20,434 nt of DNA from RBG-16-66-20 sp964616875 (lineage in GTDB: Bacteria > Pseudomonadota > Gammaproteobacteria > Burkholderiales > SG8-39), in the NCBI GenBank assembly GCA_964616875.1, contig CAZTSJ010000103.1, forward strand, positions 1 to 20,434, in the 5' to 3' direction. Made by a program: the position numbers and the translations under genes. The notes under the pieces are model-generated. The model saw nothing but the letters and a program-made list of their open reading frames with translations, did no database searches and had not been told where the DNA came from. Of this stretch, positions 1-7,135 are shown one piece after another; within the stretch, counting starts at the first letter, position 1; every line of letters starts with the position of its first letter.

Positions 1-227
1 ACGCCTACGGCGTAGGCGCCGACCCCGAGGTAAGCGGCATGGCCGAAGGACACCATCCCGCCGTAGCCCAGGATCAGGTTCAGCGACAAGGCCGCAATGG
101 CGAAAATCATGATGCGCCGGAAAAGATCCAGATAGAACGGCTCGTTGAATGCGGCGGCGAGCGCGGGCACCGCCGCGAGCAGTACTAGAATCGCTACCAG
201 AATCAGCGTGCGGGCGCCGTATCTCAT
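1..227 (-). CDS. livM: Branched-chain amino acid ABC transporter permease LivM, N-terminal part
   Basis: This is the first 75 codons of an inner-membrane permease that runs off the left edge of the window. The protein begins MRYGARTLILVAILVLL, a first hydrophobic helix, and then shows the LivM-type stretch LSLNLILGYGGMVSFGHAAY, where the GYGGMVSFGHAA segment is typical of the family. LivM pairs with LivH to form the channel of the HAAT-family importer for branched-chain amino acids or related amides and acids. The ATG overlaps the livH stop as ATGA (224-227), which indicates translational coupling. The livG and livF ATPase genes are expected further left, outside the window. The substrate cannot be read from this fragment. 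Confidence 0.9.
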   Translation of the reverse strand, partial: MRYGARTLILVAILVLLAAVPALAAAFNEPFYLDLFRRIMIFAIAALSLNLILGYGGMVSFGHAAYLGVGAYAVG

Positions 228-1144
228 GCGCGCGACGGAAACAGGCCTTCTGGCCGCACGGCCAGGACGACTGCCATCAGCAGATAGATCAGCATGGAGG
301 CGAGCGCCGGGCCCGCCGTGTCCGCCACCACGGGCGACCAGACGGTAGCCAGCACGGGCTTGAGAAACGCCCTCCCCAGGGTATCCACAACGCCAACAAT
401 GACGGCGCCCGCGAGCGCGCCGCGGATCGAGCCGATCCCGCCGATCACAATGACGACGAAGACTTGGATCAGGACCAGCTCGCCCATGCCCGGCTGCACC
501 GAGTAGATCGGCCCCGACATGATGCCGGCCAGGCCCGCAAGCGCGGCACCGAAGCCGAATACCAGCGTGTAGAGCAGGCGGATGTTCACTCCCAGCGCCG
601 CCACCATGGTCCGGTTCGAGGCGCCGGCGCGGATCAGCATGCCCAGCCGCGTGCGCGACACCACGAACCAGAGCAGCACCGCGACTGCCAGCCCGACGCC
701 GATGATTACCAGCCGGTAGAGCGGATAGCGCAAGCCGGCGAATAGCTCGACGTGGCCTTGCAGGTACTCGGGGATCGTGCTGAAGATCGCGGCGCGGCCC
801 CAGATGATCGCGATCAGCTCGTTGAAGAACAGGATCAGGCCGAAGGTCGCGAGCACCTGGTCGAGGTGGTCGCGCTCGTAGAGCGTCCTCAGCGCCACCA
901 GTTCGACCACGATCCCGACCACCAGCGTCCCAGCAAGGCCGAGCACCGCGCCAAGCGGGAAGGATCCCGTCAGCTGGTAGAAATACGTCGCCAGGTACGC
1001 GCCCACCATGTAGAGCGAGCCGTGGGCGAGATTGACGAGATTCATGATGCCGAAAACGAGCGTCAGGCCCGCCGCCATCAGGAACAGCATCACCCCCAGC
1101 TGAAGGCCGTTCAGCGTCTGTTCGAGGAGCAGGATGATGTTCAT
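224..1144 (-). CDS. livH: Branched-chain amino acid ABC transporter permease LivH
   Basis: A 306-residue, very hydrophobic inner-membrane protein with roughly eight membrane segments. It opens with NGLQLGVMLFLMAAGLTLVF and GIMNLVNLAHGSLYMVGAY, the classic LivH N-terminus. Near residues 235-260 it carries the cytoplasmic VIGGIGSIRGALAGAVIVG loop that contacts the ATPase. Length is normal for the family. It lies directly downstream of livK and overlaps livM by 4 bases. The start at 1144 is supported by the family N-terminus, but the bases before it are a U-rich tract behind a GC hairpin and hold no Shine-Dalgarno sequence. Expression may therefore depend on read-through of that hairpin. The substrate is inferred only as a branched-chain amino acid or similar small acid. 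Confidence 0.93.
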   Translation of the reverse strand: MNIILLLEQTLNGLQLGVMLFLMAAGLTLVFGIMNLVNLAHGSLYMVGAYLATYFYQLTGSFPLGAVLGLAGTLVVGIVVELVALRTLYERDHLDQVLATFGLILFFNELIAIIWGRAAIFSTIPEYLQGHVELFAGLRYPLYRLVIIGVGLAVAVLLWFVVSRTRLGMLIRAGASNRTMVAALGVNIRLLYTLVFGFGAALAGLAGIMSGPIYSVQPGMGELVLIQVFVVIVIGGIGSIRGALAGAVIVGVVDTLGRAFLKPVLATVWSPVVADTAGPALASMLIYLLMAVVLAVRPEGLFPSRA

Positions 1145-1145
1145 C

Positions 1146-1181
1146 GCAAAAACAAAAGGGGCGCGGTCAATCCGCGCCCCT
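1146..1181 (-). terminator. Terminator-like hairpin between livK and livH
   Basis: Read on the minus strand, a 10-bp perfect stem (AGGGGCGCGG pairing with CCGCGCCCCT, loop ATTGA; 1157-1181) is followed at once by TTTTGTTTTTGCG and then the livH ATG. This has the form of an intrinsic terminator. Between a binding-protein gene and its permease genes such an element usually reduces permease expression relative to the binding protein. It may also protect the 3' end of the livK message. Confidence 0.75.
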
Positions 1182-1201
1182 GGATTGCTACGGTCAAGCC
1201 G

Positions 1202-2386
1202 TTACCACTTCATCGGGCAGTCCTTGGCGTAGGCGTCCTTGTGGTTGGTAAATATCGCCTTCTGGATTTCCATGACGGGGTCATCGCCGGGCGTCTTGCC
1301 GGCAACTGCTTTCAGCAGGTAGAAGTTCTGGATCGGGAAGTGGTTGTTGTTATACGTGAACTTGCCGCGCACCGAGGGGAAGTCCGCCTTGCGCATCGCC
1401 GCGATCATGCCTTTCTTGTCGGCGAGGTTGCCCTTCACTGCTTTTACGGCGGAGTCGATCAGCAGGATGCCGTCGTAGCTCTGCGCGCCATAGAACACCG
1501 GCATCTTGCTGTACTTCTTCTGATAGTCGGAGACGTACTTCTGGTTTGCCGGGTTCTTGAGGTCCGGGCTCCAGAAGCGCGTCTCGAGCTGGCCGAGCGC
1601 GGCGTGCTTGACCGCCGGAATCGTGATTTCGTCCACGGTATAGACCGAGTAGAGCGGAAACTGGCCGCGCAGGCCGGCCTCGGAGTACTGCTTGAGGAAT
1701 TGGATGCCCATGGGCGCCGGGTAAAAGACGAACACCGCCTTCGGGCTCTTGGCTCGCAACTGGGACAGCTCCGCCTGGTAGTCGAGCTGGCCGAGCCTGG
1801 TGTAAACCTCGTCCACGATCCGGCCCTTGAAGTAGCGTTTGAAGCCGGTGAGCATGTCCTTGCCCGCCTGGTAGTTCGGCGCCATTACGTACACGTCGGT
1901 GAGGCCCTGGTCCTGCATGTACTTGCCCATCGCCTCGGGCGTCTGGTCGTTCTGCCAAGACGTGCTGAAGAACAGCTCGCTGCAGCCCTTTCCGGCGAGC
2001 GGGCTTGGACCAGCATTGGTGCTGATCATGAAAGTGCCGGCTTCCGTGACTGTGGGCGCCACAGCCATCATCACGTTCGACCAGATGATCCCGGCCACAA
2101 AGTGCACCTGGTGCTTCTTCAGCATCTCGTCGGCCACCTGCTTGCCGACGTCGGGCTTGAACTGATCGTCGCCGTAGATCATCTCTACGTCCAGGCCGCC
2201 GACCTTGCGCCCGAGGTGATCGAGCGCCAACTCGACCGAATTCCTCATCGGCTCCCCATTAGTAGCTGCCGGGCCAGAGAGCGTGGTAATGAAGCCGATC
2301 TTGAGCTTCTGCTGGGCGAGCGCGGGTGTCGCCATGAATGCGGCGGCAACCAAGCCTGCCAGAATGGTACGAGTGGTCTTTTGCAT
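1202..2386 (-). CDS. livK: Branched-chain amino acid type ABC transporter substrate-binding protein
   Basis: A 394-residue periplasmic binding protein (Peripla_BP_6, type I fold). The N-terminus MQKTTRTILAGLVAAAFMAT followed by PALAQQ is a clear Sec signal peptide, with cleavage likely after ALA at about residue 24. The mature protein begins KLKIGFITTLSGPAATNG, the standard opening lobe of the LivK/AmiC family. It is the first gene of the livK-livH-livM series and has an excellent AGGAGG site four to five bases before ATG (2392-2397). A sigma70-like promoter lies at 2407-2435. Relatives bind branched-chain amino acids, amides or aromatic acids, and the ligand here cannot be decided by eye. 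A 553-codon open frame on the other strand is a GC-driven shadow. Confidence 0.93.
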   Translation of the reverse strand: MQKTTRTILAGLVAAAFMATPALAQQKLKIGFITTLSGPAATNGEPMRNSVELALDHLGRKVGGLDVEMIYGDDQFKPDVGKQVADEMLKKHQVHFVAGIIWSNVMMAVAPTVTEAGTFMISTNAGPSPLAGKGCSELFFSTSWQNDQTPEAMGKYMQDQGLTDVYVMAPNYQAGKDMLTGFKRYFKGRIVDEVYTRLGQLDYQAELSQLRAKSPKAVFVFYPAPMGIQFLKQYSEAGLRGQFPLYSVYTVDEITIPAVKHAALGQLETRFWSPDLKNPANQKYVSDYQKKYSKMPVFYGAQSYDGILLIDSAVKAVKGNLADKKGMIAAMRKADFPSVRGKFTYNNNHFPIQNFYLLKAVAGKTPGDDPVMEIQKAIFTNHKDAYAKDCPMKW

Positions 2387-2406
2387 GCGTTCCTCCTAGG
2401 AAAATC

Positions 2407-2435
2407 AGTCTAGCAAGCTACCCCCAAGGTGTCTA
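2407..2435 (-). promoter_or_regulatory. Putative sigma70 promoter of livK
   Basis: On the minus strand, TAGACA (2430-2435, five of six matches to TTGACA) and TAGACT (2407-2412, four of six matches to TATAAT) are separated by exactly 17 bases. They lie about 20 bases before the livK ribosome binding site. The element shares its DNA with the upstream region of the divergent ABC ATPase gene. Confidence 0.5.
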
Positions 2436-2448
2436 GGATTGGGCTTCC

Positions 2449-3105
2449 ATGCTTTATATCGCCGGCATCGAAAAGCGCTTTGGCGGACGCACGGTCCTGA
2501 GCGCGGTCTCGCTGCGGGTCGAGGCGGGCGAGTACGTCGCCATCGTCGGCGAATCGGGCATCGGCAAGTCCACGCTGCTGAACGTCATCGCGGGCCTCGA
2601 GCCGCCCGATGCGGGCGAGGTCCTGTTCGAGGGCCGGAACACGCATGCGCTCGACGATGACGCCCGCACCGTGCTGCGGCGGGAGAAATTCGGCTTCGTG
2701 TTCCAGGCCTTTCACGTCCTCCCGCACCTGACAGTGCAGCAGAACGTGGGCTTGCCCCTGCTTTTGCGTTCATTTGACGCAAAGGACATTGAAGCAAAGG
2801 CAAAACAGATGATCGCAGCGGTCGGCCTGGCCGACCGTGAGAACAGCATGCCCCGGGAACTTTCAGGCGGCGAACTGCAGCGCGTGGCGATCGCGCGCGC
2901 GCTGGTGGGCGAACCCAAGCTGGTGCTGGCCGACGAGCCTACCGGCAACCTCGACCCGGACAATGCCCGCCAGGTGCTGGCGCTCTTACGCGAGCAGGTG
3001 AAGGCGCACGGTGCGGCCGGGATCCTCGTCACGCACTCCGAAGCGGCCGCCGCGACCTGCGACCGGCGCTACCGGCTCACCAGCGGCGGGCTTGCGCCGC
3101 TCTAG
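2449..3105 (+). CDS. LolD/MacB-type ABC transporter ATP-binding protein, orphan
   Basis: A 218-residue ABC ATPase. Visible motifs are Walker A GESGIGKST (34-42), Q-loop Q86 in FVFQAFHVLPHLT, signature LSGGE (138-142), Walker B LVLADEP (158-164), D-loop GNLD and the switch histidine H196 in VTHS. The LPHLTVQQNV and TGNLD segments place it in the LolD/MacB/YbbA group, which energises FtsX-like permeases that act on lipoproteins, peptides or cell-wall processes. No permease gene lies on either side: divergent livK is to the left and a convergent phosphoesterase is to the right. It must therefore serve a partner encoded elsewhere. There is no good Shine-Dalgarno sequence. TAGGAT sits nine bases before ATG, so the message may be leaderless. 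Its stop codon shares the palindrome CTAG with the stop of the convergent gene. Confidence 0.9.
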   Translation: MLYIAGIEKRFGGRTVLSAVSLRVEAGEYVAIVGESGIGKSTLLNVIAGLEPPDAGEVLFEGRNTHALDDDARTVLRREKFGFVFQAFHVLPHLTVQQNVGLPLLLRSFDAKDIEAKAKQMIAAVGLADRENSMPRELSGGELQRVAIARALVGEPKLVLADEPTGNLDPDNARQVLALLREQVKAHGAAGILVTHSEAAAATCDRRYRLTSGGLAPL

Positions 3106-3911
3106 TGGAACGGAAAGGGGCCGGCGAAATCGCCGATGAATACGGTATGGCTCACGACGCCGAAGCCCTCGCGCCAGGCGTGCAGCTGGAATCCCGGCGG
3201 CTCCATGGCGAAGGCGAGGGGTGCACCGGGCTCGAAGTTCAGCGCCACCTGGTGCGCGGGGCTCGGGCAGGTCGAGGCGAGCGTGCCGCCGAAACGGACC
3301 TGGATCGGCCGGTGAATGTGTCCGCACAGCACGCGCTCGACCTGCGGGTGGCGCGCGATCACCCTGGCCAGCGCATCGGTGCCCGGAAATCCGGGCTTGT
3401 CCATATGACTGATCAGGGTCGGGAAAGGCGGGTGATGCATGATCACCAGCGTCGGTTTGGCTGGGTGCGCGGCGAGCGTGCGCTCGAGCCAGGCGAGGCG
3501 CTCATCGCAAAGCTCGCCGCCGCCCTGTCCGGGAATCAGCGTGTCGAGCGCGACGATGCGCAGCGGCCAGTCTTCGATCGCGTACTGCACGAACGGCGGC
3601 CATTGCCGCAGGTAGGCATGATCTGAAAAACACTCGCGCAGCGCGCCGCGCTCGTCGTGGTTGCCCGGGATCATGTACACGGGCATCGGCAGCGGCGCGA
3701 GCAATTGACGCAGGTGCGCGTATTCGGCGGCGAGGCCGCGCTCCACCAGGTCGCCGGTGGCGATCACCACGTCGGGCTGCTGCCGCAGGCGCAGGATCTC
3801 CTCCACACACCGCGCCAGCATGGCGGCGCAATCGACCCGGCGGTAGGTAAGCTCGCCCGGCTGCCTGACATGCAGGTCGCTGATCTGGCAGACCAGAAAG
3901 GCAGGTTTCAC
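3102..3911 (-). CDS. Calcineurin-like metallophosphoesterase, CpdA (class III cNMP phosphodiesterase) type
   Basis: A 269-residue cytoplasmic protein with the full dinuclear metallophosphoesterase motif set: SDLH (11-14), GDLVERG (53-59), GNHDE (83-87), MHHPP (158-162) and GHIHRP (197-202). The spacing and the GHIH ending match CpdA, the cyclic-AMP phosphodiesterase, and its relatives that act on phosphodiesters or phosphomonoesters. The start is GTG, overlapping the enolase-like stop as GTGA, with GGAGG five bases upstream inside the preceding gene, so translation is very probably coupled. It is the last gene of the pdxH-kinase-enolase-phosphoesterase series. That context suggests a phosphorylated metabolite as substrate, but cAMP hydrolysis is the family default and cannot be excluded. 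Confidence 0.9.
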   Translation of the reverse strand: MKPAFLVCQISDLHVRQPGELTYRRVDCAAMLARCVEEILRLRQQPDVVIATGDLVERGLAAEYAHLRQLLAPLPMPVYMIPGNHDERGALRECFSDHAYLRQWPPFVQYAIEDWPLRIVALDTLIPGQGGGELCDERLAWLERTLAAHPAKPTLVIMHHPPFPTLISHMDKPGFPGTDALARVIARHPQVERVLCGHIHRPIQVRFGGTLASTCPSPAHQVALNFEPGAPLAFAMEPPGFQLHAWREGFGVVSHTVFIGDFAGPFPFH

Positions 3912-5152
3912 GGGTTCCTCCGTTTGAAAAGCCTGCGCGCCGGGTAGGGTAGCTCACTTCGTCCGAGGGATTCCTCGATGCGCAGGCCTTCGTTCCATTT
4001 CGCCATGCGCTCGGAACGCGAAAAGCTGCCGACCTTCAACTGGCCGACGCCCCAGCCCACCGCGAGATGGACGATGGAAACGTCCTCGGTCTCGCCTGAG
4101 CGCGCCGACACGATGGCGCGGTAGCCGGCTGCCTGCGCGGCACGCCAGCAGGCGAGCGTTTCGGTGAGGGTGCCCACCTGGTTCGGCTTGAGGAGCACGG
4201 CATTGCAGGCTCCGGCGGCTTCCTGTACCCGATTCGCACTGGTGACGAAGAAATCGTCGCCCACGATCTGGATCTTTTCTCCCGCCGTCCGCGTGAAGGA
4301 GGCCATCGCCGGTGCGTCGTGTTCGCCGAAAGGATCCTCGATCGACACGATCGGGTAGCGCTCGATCCAGCCCAGCAGCATGGCGTGCATCTGCTCGGAC
4401 GACAGGCTGCGGTTCTCCAGCGCGAGGTGATAGCGCCCGCCGCGCCAGAGCTGCGTGGCGGCGATGTCGAGGGCGATGGCGACGTCGGCGCCGGGCTCGT
4501 AGCCTGCGTCGCTGATCGCGCCGGTCAGCTCGGCGAGCGCTTCTTCGTTCGTCTTGAAGGCCGGCCAGTAGCCGCCTTCGTCGGCAACGCCGTAGAGCGC
4601 GTTGCGCTTCGCCAGGCGCGCGCCCGCGGCACGGTAGACCGCCGCGGTCCATTCGAGGCTTTCGCTGAAGCTGCCCGCGCCGGTGCAGATGATCATGCAG
4701 TCCTGCACGTCCATGCGCCCGTGCGCGTGCGCGCCACCACCGAATATCTGGATCTGCGGCACCGGCATGGCGACGGGCTTGTCGCCGGCAAGAAAGCGCC
4801 ACAGCGGTTTCTTCGCCGCCGCAGCGGCCGCGTGCGCGCAGGCGAGCGACACCGCGACGATGGCATTGCCGCCCAAGCGGGATTTATCCGGGGTTCCGTC
4901 GAGGGCGATCAGCGAGTGATCTATGGATTCTTGTTCTAGTTTTTTTCCTATCAATAAAGATCTGATTTCAGTGTTGATCAAATGAACGGCCTTCGGGACT
5001 TCGATACTTTTTGCTTCGCCGGAGCCGGTCGACGCGCCGGCCGGCGCGATTGCACGCCCCCGCGCTCCCTTCACCGCGACTTCGGCTTCCACGGTGGGGC
5101 GGCCGCGCGAATCCCAGACGCTGCGCGCGTGGACTTCTAGGATCTTTGCCAA
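3908..5152 (-). CDS. Divergent enolase-family protein (enolase paralogue)
   Basis: A 414-residue protein with the enolase layout. Retained features include GASTGS (39-44), E164, DEGG (191-194), the metal-ligand region ALD (D229), IED (271-273) and GDD (298-300), and K322 in LLKPNQVGTLTETL and K372 in GQLKVGS. It differs from glycolytic enolase. The SHRSGETED motif reads SARSGETED, so the active-site His is Ala350. The SEFY segment is TQLW. The loop after GASTGS lacks roughly ten to twelve residues of the usual ELRDGDK segment. The only sensible start is TTG at 5152, just before AKILEVHARSVWDSRG, with GAGGG upstream. It overlaps the kinase stop by 16 bases. Its family says 2-phosphoglycerate dehydration, but the substitutions and neighbours suggest another phospho-acid substrate. 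The true glycolytic eno is expected elsewhere. Confidence 0.85.
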   Translation of the reverse strand: MAKILEVHARSVWDSRGRPTVEAEVAVKGARGRAIAPAGASTGSGEAKSIEVPKAVHLINTEIRSLLIGKKLEQESIDHSLIALDGTPDKSRLGGNAIVAVSLACAHAAAAAAKKPLWRFLAGDKPVAMPVPQIQIFGGGAHAHGRMDVQDCMIICTGAGSFSESLEWTAAVYRAAGARLAKRNALYGVADEGGYWPAFKTNEEALAELTGAISDAGYEPGADVAIALDIAATQLWRGGRYHLALENRSLSSEQMHAMLLGWIERYPIVSIEDPFGEHDAPAMASFTRTAGEKIQIVGDDFFVTSANRVQEAAGACNAVLLKPNQVGTLTETLACWRAAQAAGYRAIVSARSGETEDVSIVHLAVGWGVGQLKVGSFSRSERMAKWNEGLRIEESLGRSELPYPARRLFKRRNP

Positions 5153-6138
5153 GCGGCCCTCACTTCGGCGAGCGTAGCGGGCGGCGAGCGCAGGAACCGG
5201 CTCGCGATCGCGCGCACGAAATCCTTGTCCGCATCCGCCTTCAGGTATTCGACGGGCGACTTGCCGTCCATGCGCGCGAGCAGCAGGCCCGGCAGCAGAG
5301 TCGCGGCGCGCCGCTCGAGTTCCGCCGCCGGCTCCCAGGTGACGCCCTGCAGGTACGCCGCCGCGAGCACGTCGTAGCACTGCAGGAAGGCCTTGCGCCG
5401 CACCGGTACCCAGAGACCCTTCAGCAGCAGGTGGTTGAGGCAGAAGGCGAGGTCGAAGGCCGGGTCGCCGTACCAGGCGCACTCGGCATCGAGGAATACC
5501 GGACCCTCCGGACCAATCAGGATGTTCTTCGGGCTGACGTCGCCGTGGACGAGGGCGAGCTTTGTTTTGGCAGTTCGTTCAGAAAGTGCCGCTAGCTGAT
5601 GCTCAAGCGAAGGATGTACTTTTCCGGCGGCGAGCAGGTAGGGCTCGAGGCGGATGGCGTGGAAGTTCGCGTCGGTGTCGAATTGCGCCGCGCAAGCCTT
5701 GTCGCCGGCGGTCGCCGCGTGAATCCGCACCAGGCAGCCGCCGACCTTGGCGGCGAAATCCCGGTCGGCGCGGCCCTCTGCAAGTTCGGCTTTCCACAGC
5801 GGGCAGTCCTCGAGCAGCTGCATCGCGAAGCAGCCGGTGTCATCCGCCGCGAGCACGCGCGGCGCGACTCCTGGAATGATCGCATTGGCCGTCTCCATCC
5901 ACATGCGCTCGTACCGGTTGCGCTCTACCGGCACTTCCCAAAGCTGCTCGACGCGCAGGCGCGGCAGGGCGCGCTTGACGCAGACGGGGCCGTTACGCAG
6001 ATCCACGCGCCAAATGTCGGAGGACACGCCTCCATAGAGCGCCATGGCGGGCGGCATTTCGTCTGCAGCGGCCAGCCCATGTTTTCGCAGAAACGCGAGG
6101 ACCGGCTCAGGGAGCAAGGCGCTCGATCTTCCAGGCAT
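5137..6138 (-). CDS. APH/choline-kinase-fold phosphotransferase
   Basis: A protein of about 333 residues with the small-molecule kinase fold of PF01636. A nucleotide-loop-like YGGVSSDIWRV (35-45) is followed by K55 in CVKRAL. The Brenner motif is HGDVSPKN (198-205) and the metal-binding segment is FLDAECAWYGDPAFDLA (D217, GDP 224-226). The natural substrate in this fold can be an antibiotic, choline, a sugar or methylthioribose, and nothing here decides it. I place the start at ATG 6138, which overlaps pdxH by 32 bases. TTG at 6117 is possible; the open frame extends further upstream only inside pdxH. The 3' end overlaps the enolase-like start. The context argues for a housekeeping metabolic kinase rather than a resistance gene. 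Confidence 0.8.
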   Translation of the reverse strand: MPGRSSALLPEPVLAFLRKHGLAAADEMPPAMALYGGVSSDIWRVDLRNGPVCVKRALPRLRVEQLWEVPVERNRYERMWMETANAIIPGVAPRVLAADDTGCFAMQLLEDCPLWKAELAEGRADRDFAAKVGGCLVRIHAATAGDKACAAQFDTDANFHAIRLEPYLLAAGKVHPSLEHQLAALSERTAKTKLALVHGDVSPKNILIGPEGPVFLDAECAWYGDPAFDLAFCLNHLLLKGLWVPVRRKAFLQCYDVLAAAYLQGVTWEPAAELERRAATLLPGLLLARMDGKSPVEYLKADADKDFVRAIASRFLRSPPATLAEVRAAWQRS

Positions 6139-6739
6139 CCTGGACGGAGGTGTAGAGCAGGCGATCGTGCAGCCGGTTCTCGCGGCCCTGCCAGAACTCG
6201 ATGCGCGCGGCAACCACGCGATAGCCGCCCCAGTGCGCGGGACGAGGAGGGTTATCGCCGTGCAATGTTTTGATTTTCTTTACTTCGGCTTCCAGAAAAG
6301 ATCTTCCAGCCACGACTTCACTTTGTGCCGAGGCGCTCGCCGACAGGCGTGCGCCCACAGGCCGGCTCAGGAAATATTTTTCCGATTCCGCTGCCGAGAC
6401 CTTTTCCACTTTGCCTTCGATCCGGACCTGCCGCTCCAGCTGCGTCCACAGGAACACCAGGCAGGCTTGCGGGTGCGCAGCCAGTTGCAGGCCCTTGCGG
6501 CTCTGGTAGTTGGTGTAGAACACGAAGCCCCCGCCCTCCACGCCCTTCAGCAGCACCACGCGGGCATCGGGCTTGCCTTCGGGCGACACCGTGGCAAGCG
6601 TCATGGCATTGGCGAGCGGCAGACTGGCCGCGAGCGCGTCCTTGAACCAGCGCTCGAACTGCACGAGGGGGTCCGGCGATGCGTCGGCCTCGGCCAGGCC
6701 GGCGCGCATGTATTCCTGCCTCAGGTCCGCAATGTTCAT
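6107..6739 (-). CDS. pdxH: Pyridoxine/pyridoxamine 5'-phosphate oxidase
   Basis: A 210-residue FMN enzyme that makes pyridoxal 5'-phosphate from pyridoxine or pyridoxamine phosphate, the last step of vitamin B6 synthesis and salvage. Characteristic segments are RVVLLKG (60-66) and FYTNYQSRKG (74-83) for FMN binding, WGGYRV (170-175) and the C-terminal EFWQGRENRLHDR (181-193), which carries the substrate-binding Arg and His. Length and order match the family. The gene opens the overlapping series pdxH-kinase-enolase-like-phosphoesterase. There is no Shine-Dalgarno sequence before ATG; TAGAAT (6749-6754) lies nine bases upstream, so a leaderless message is plausible. Confidence 0.96.
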   Translation of the reverse strand: MNIADLRQEYMRAGLAEADASPDPLVQFERWFKDALAASLPLANAMTLATVSPEGKPDARVVLLKGVEGGGFVFYTNYQSRKGLQLAAHPQACLVFLWTQLERQVRIEGKVEKVSAAESEKYFLSRPVGARLSASASAQSEVVAGRSFLEAEVKKIKTLHGDNPPRPAHWGGYRVVAARIEFWQGRENRLHDRLLYTSVQDAWKIERLAP

Positions 6740-7135
6740 CGAGCGGCGATTCTATAATGCCTGCACGGCGCCCCCGCGCGGTGCACCCCGGCGGGCTGAC
6801 AGACCTGACGCTGCCAGCCGACGACCCGCACCGCCTGATCGAGGAAACGTCTGCTGAAGGAAGGTGTTAGCGAGACTGTTGCATGCCAAGCGCGAGCGGC
6901 AGGAATGGCTCCTGTCGAGGGGAAAAAGCGCTTGCGGTGATCACGCTCGGCATCGATTTCAATACGCAAGGGCTCGACTCCCGGCTCCGCGCAGAGGGAA
7001 AATAATAAAAAAAATCCGCTCCGGTGATTGACACGCTCCTCGGGATTCGGCATTGTTCGGGCACCGCTGCACGTCGGCGGGAGGAATACCGGGATCCCAA
7101 CGTTTCGTAATTGATCGATCAGAGGAGAATCAAAG
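6740..7135. other. Noncoding stretch between pdxH and the SWIB gene
   Basis: About 400 bases with no recognisable gene. Near the left end, 6749-6758 reads as a -10 hexamer on both strands: TAGAAT toward pdxH and TATAAT (6753-6758) rightward. A 37-codon frame from ATG 6757 to the stop at 6870 has no Shine-Dalgarno sequence and no recognisable product. A hairpin with an 8-bp stem including one G-U pair lies at 6897-6917, followed by the palindromes AAGCGCTT (6926-6933) and GTGATCAC (6937-6944). An A-rich run sits near 7001-7015. The SWIB promoter and leader fill the right end. The middle could hold a small RNA, but I cannot assign one. Confidence 0.5.
7028..7056 (+). promoter_or_regulatory. Putative sigma70 promoter of the SWIB gene
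   Basis: A perfect -35 hexamer TTGACA (7028-7033) is followed after exactly 17 bases by CATTGT (7051-7056), a moderate -10. The predicted transcript has a leader of about 70 bases containing a perfect 10-bp palindrome TGATCGATCA (7112-7121) next to the ribosome binding site AGAGGAG (7121-7127). Confidence 0.55.

Noticed and set aside
752..2413. A 553-codon open frame on the plus strand opposite livH and livK
   Set aside because: The minus strand encodes clear LivH and LivK with signal peptide and motifs. The antisense frame has His/Arg/Val-rich composition typical of reversed GC-rich genes and no recognisable domain.
5153..5482. Upstream extension of the enolase-like frame to give 524 residues
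   Set aside because: The extra part is Arg/Ala-rich, lies wholly within the kinase gene in another frame, and enolases begin where the TTG at 5152 is.
5137..6138. Aminoglycoside resistance gene
   Set aside because: The fold is shared with antibiotic kinases, but overlap with pdxH and the enolase-like gene and the absence of mobile elements point to a metabolic kinase.
6757..6870. A 37-codon frame after TATAAT, between pdxH and SWIB
   Set aside because: No ribosome binding site, no signal or domain, and the ATG overlaps the -10 hexamer.
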